Part shown: positions 15,045 through 15,704 of the stretch, piece after piece
Layout: each line of letters starts with the position of its first letter
Position numbering within the stretch: the stretch's first letter is position 1
Source: JASSUD01 sp031963045
GTDB taxonomy: Bacteria > Pseudomonadota > Gammaproteobacteria > Burkholderiales > Burkholderiaceae
Direction of reading: 5' to 3'
Length of the DNA: 15,704 nt
NCBI GenBank assembly: GCA_031963045.1
Contig: JASSUK010000041.1
Coordinates: 1 to 15,704 of the forward strand
Notes under the pieces: model-generated
Databases searched by the model: none
Told to the model about the DNA's origin: nothing
The model's input: the letters and a program-made list of their open reading frames with translations, nothing else
Made by a program: the position numbers and the translations under genes

Positions 15045-15095
15045 ATAATAAAGTAAAAAAACTTTGGTACCTTTCGTTCTTATTTATGAATCCAT

Positions 15096-15407
15096 TTATG
15101 ATTCAACATCAGAGATGAAACGTCGAGCAGCCACTTCTCCAAGACTAAGTAAATACTCCATCGTCGCTAGAGAAAGCAGGGGGTCTTCTTCCGAGGCGCC
15201 GCTCGTTAAATCTTGATGGTTACGTGCTAGTTTGCAGAGCGTTCCTAGCCCTCCAATAATTTTAGAGGCATCTTCTAAGTATTCGACAATAGCAGTAAGC
15301 CCTGCATTTTTTGCCGCAGCGTGTATTTTTTCATCCAAAATATTGCGTTCAAACTCAAGAAAAATAGCACGAGACTGTTTAAGTGTTCTATGATTGGCAT
15401 CAGCCAT
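15096..15407 (-). CDS. small helical protein of unknown function
   Basis: I do not recognise this 103-residue protein. It has no signal peptide, membrane segment or clear motif and appears to be all-helical and soluble. The first half is charged (SRAIFLEFERNILDEKIHAAAKN), the middle has a short Gly-containing turn (IIGGLG) and a Lys/Arg patch, and the last third is acidic then hydrophobic (LATMEYLLSLGEVAARRF). The ATG is well supported by AGAGAGGTG just upstream on the minus strand, and codon use resembles its neighbours. It lies between the Rpn-like gene and a truncated gene at the right edge, all on the minus strand but separated by gaps with hairpins, so each may be transcribed alone. Confidence 0.7.
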   Translation of the reverse strand: MADANHRTLKQSRAIFLEFERNILDEKIHAAAKNAGLTAIVEYLEDASKIIGGLGTLCKLARNHQDLTSGASEEDPLLSLATMEYLLSLGEVAARRFISDVES

Positions 15408-15438
15408 GATTCACCTCTCTATTAGGTGGTTATGGTTA

Positions 15439-15482
15439 GGCTCTGCGCAGTGCTACAACACTATGCAGAGCCGCTCTTTTTT
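15439..15482 (+). terminator. intrinsic terminator on the plus strand, no gene feeding it
   Basis: GGCTCTGC (15439-15446) pairs with GCAGAGCC (15465-15472), with an inner AGTG/CACT pairing. GCTCTTTTTT follows on the plus strand. There is no plus-strand gene upstream in reach. It lies just upstream of the minus-strand 103-residue gene, so it either ends a short plus-strand transcript or works as a hairpin in an opposite transcript. Confidence 0.6.
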
Positions 15483-15518
15483 AAGGTACTGTCTTTTAAG
15501 TCGCTAGTTGGGCTCTAC

Positions 15519-15545
15519 AACCTCTTCTTAATTAGAGGTTTTTTT
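15519..15545 (+). terminator. second plus-strand intrinsic terminator
   Basis: AACCTCT (15519-15525) pairs with AGAGGTT (15534-15540) around an 8-nt loop and is followed by five more T residues, so the T run is seven long (15539-15545). It is the tandem partner of the terminator 40 bp upstream. On the minus strand the hairpin has no T-tract after it, so it would not end the truncated gene at the right edge efficiently. Confidence 0.65.
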
Positions 15546-15581
15546 ATAACAGCCCGATCATCCAGATAAGGGTCGCATAAT

Positions 15582-15704
15582 TTATTGAATGGGTTCAGAT
15601 TTGTTTTGGTTAAACTGTTCTCGTTTCATCTTTCCAGGTGCGCCAAAAGCAAAATCCTCAACGATAAAGTTATACCCATAGACATCTTCACCCGTTGTTT
15701 TGTC
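15582..15704 (-). CDS. C-terminal 40 residues of a gene cut by the right edge
   Basis: On the minus strand an open frame enters from the right edge (GAC AAA ACA ACG...) and runs 40 codons to TAA at 15582-15584. The peptide contains DVYGYNFIVEDFAFGAPGKM and ends in KSEPIQ. Its balanced, mixed composition looks like real protein rather than chance, and its orientation agrees with the other genes of this block. No family can be named from so short a tail. The start and most of the gene are outside the window. Confidence 0.55.
   Translation of the reverse strand, partial: DKTTGEDVYGYNFIVEDFAFGAPGKMKREQFNQNKSEPIQ

Noticed and set aside
14853..15056. 67-residue plus-strand open frame
   Set aside because: It overlaps the start of the Rpn-like gene, covers the candidate promoter and ends just past the 15007-15044 inverted repeat. 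No ribosome binding site or protein-like features.
1..15704. tRNA or rRNA genes
   Set aside because: No cloverleaf with a TTCGA-type T-arm or rRNA-like conserved stretch was recognised on either strand by eye.

Overview
The window looks like part of a conjugative plasmid, or an integrated plasmid-like element, from a host-associated Gram-negative bacterium, most likely a proteobacterium. An F/R388-like (MobF) transfer module sits beside large eukaryote-flavoured genes: a NACHT protein with 14 near-identical WD40 repeats, an F-box-like/leucine-rich-repeat protein, a serine-rich membrane-hairpin/coiled-coil protein and an Rpn-type PD-(D/E)XK nuclease. This mix is typical of amoeba-, arthropod- or fungus-associated endosymbionts (Legionellales, or Burkholderiales such as Mycoavidus/Glomeribacter). 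The sequence alone does not settle the taxon.

Layout. (1) Positions 6-5204, plus strand: a 1732-residue STAND/NLR-like protein, probably cut by the left edge. Its order is a short helical segment, a TIR/SEFIR-like domain, a NACHT NTPase, pentapeptide repeats and a WD40 array. (2) Positions 5378-10050, minus strand: a MobF relaxase-helicase (TraI/TrwC type) preceded by its T4SS coupling protein (TraD/TrwB type), with a perfect hairpin between them. (3) Positions 10197-11285, plus strand: a very A+T-rich F-box-like/LRR gene, oriented against its neighbours. (4) Positions 11353-11727, minus strand: a small ribbon-helix-helix protein, probably the relaxosome accessory factor. (5) Positions 11728-12319: a gene-free stretch with paired 13-bp direct repeats and a candidate oriT. 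The oriT candidate has a GCAAC/GTTGC inverted repeat followed by GTGGTGTGT, one base different from the F-plasmid sequence 5' of nic as recalled. Its polarity would transfer the relaxase and coupling genes last, as in F. A perfect 22-bp-arm terminator hairpin closes the stretch.

(6) Positions 12320-15704, all minus strand: the serine-rich membrane/coiled-coil protein (TTG start), the Rpn-like nuclease with its own terminator and a palindrome-overlapped promoter, a 103-residue unknown protein, and the last 40 residues of a gene cut by the right edge. Two plus-strand intrinsic terminators at 15439-15545 have no visible plus-strand gene feeding them.

How it fits together. The RHH protein, relaxase and coupling protein would form the relaxosome and deliver DNA to a type IV secretion channel encoded elsewhere. 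The NLR-like, LRR and membrane-hairpin genes are cargo. They may act in defence (the NLR-like protein) or on the host cell (the other two). Those roles are inferred from architecture only.
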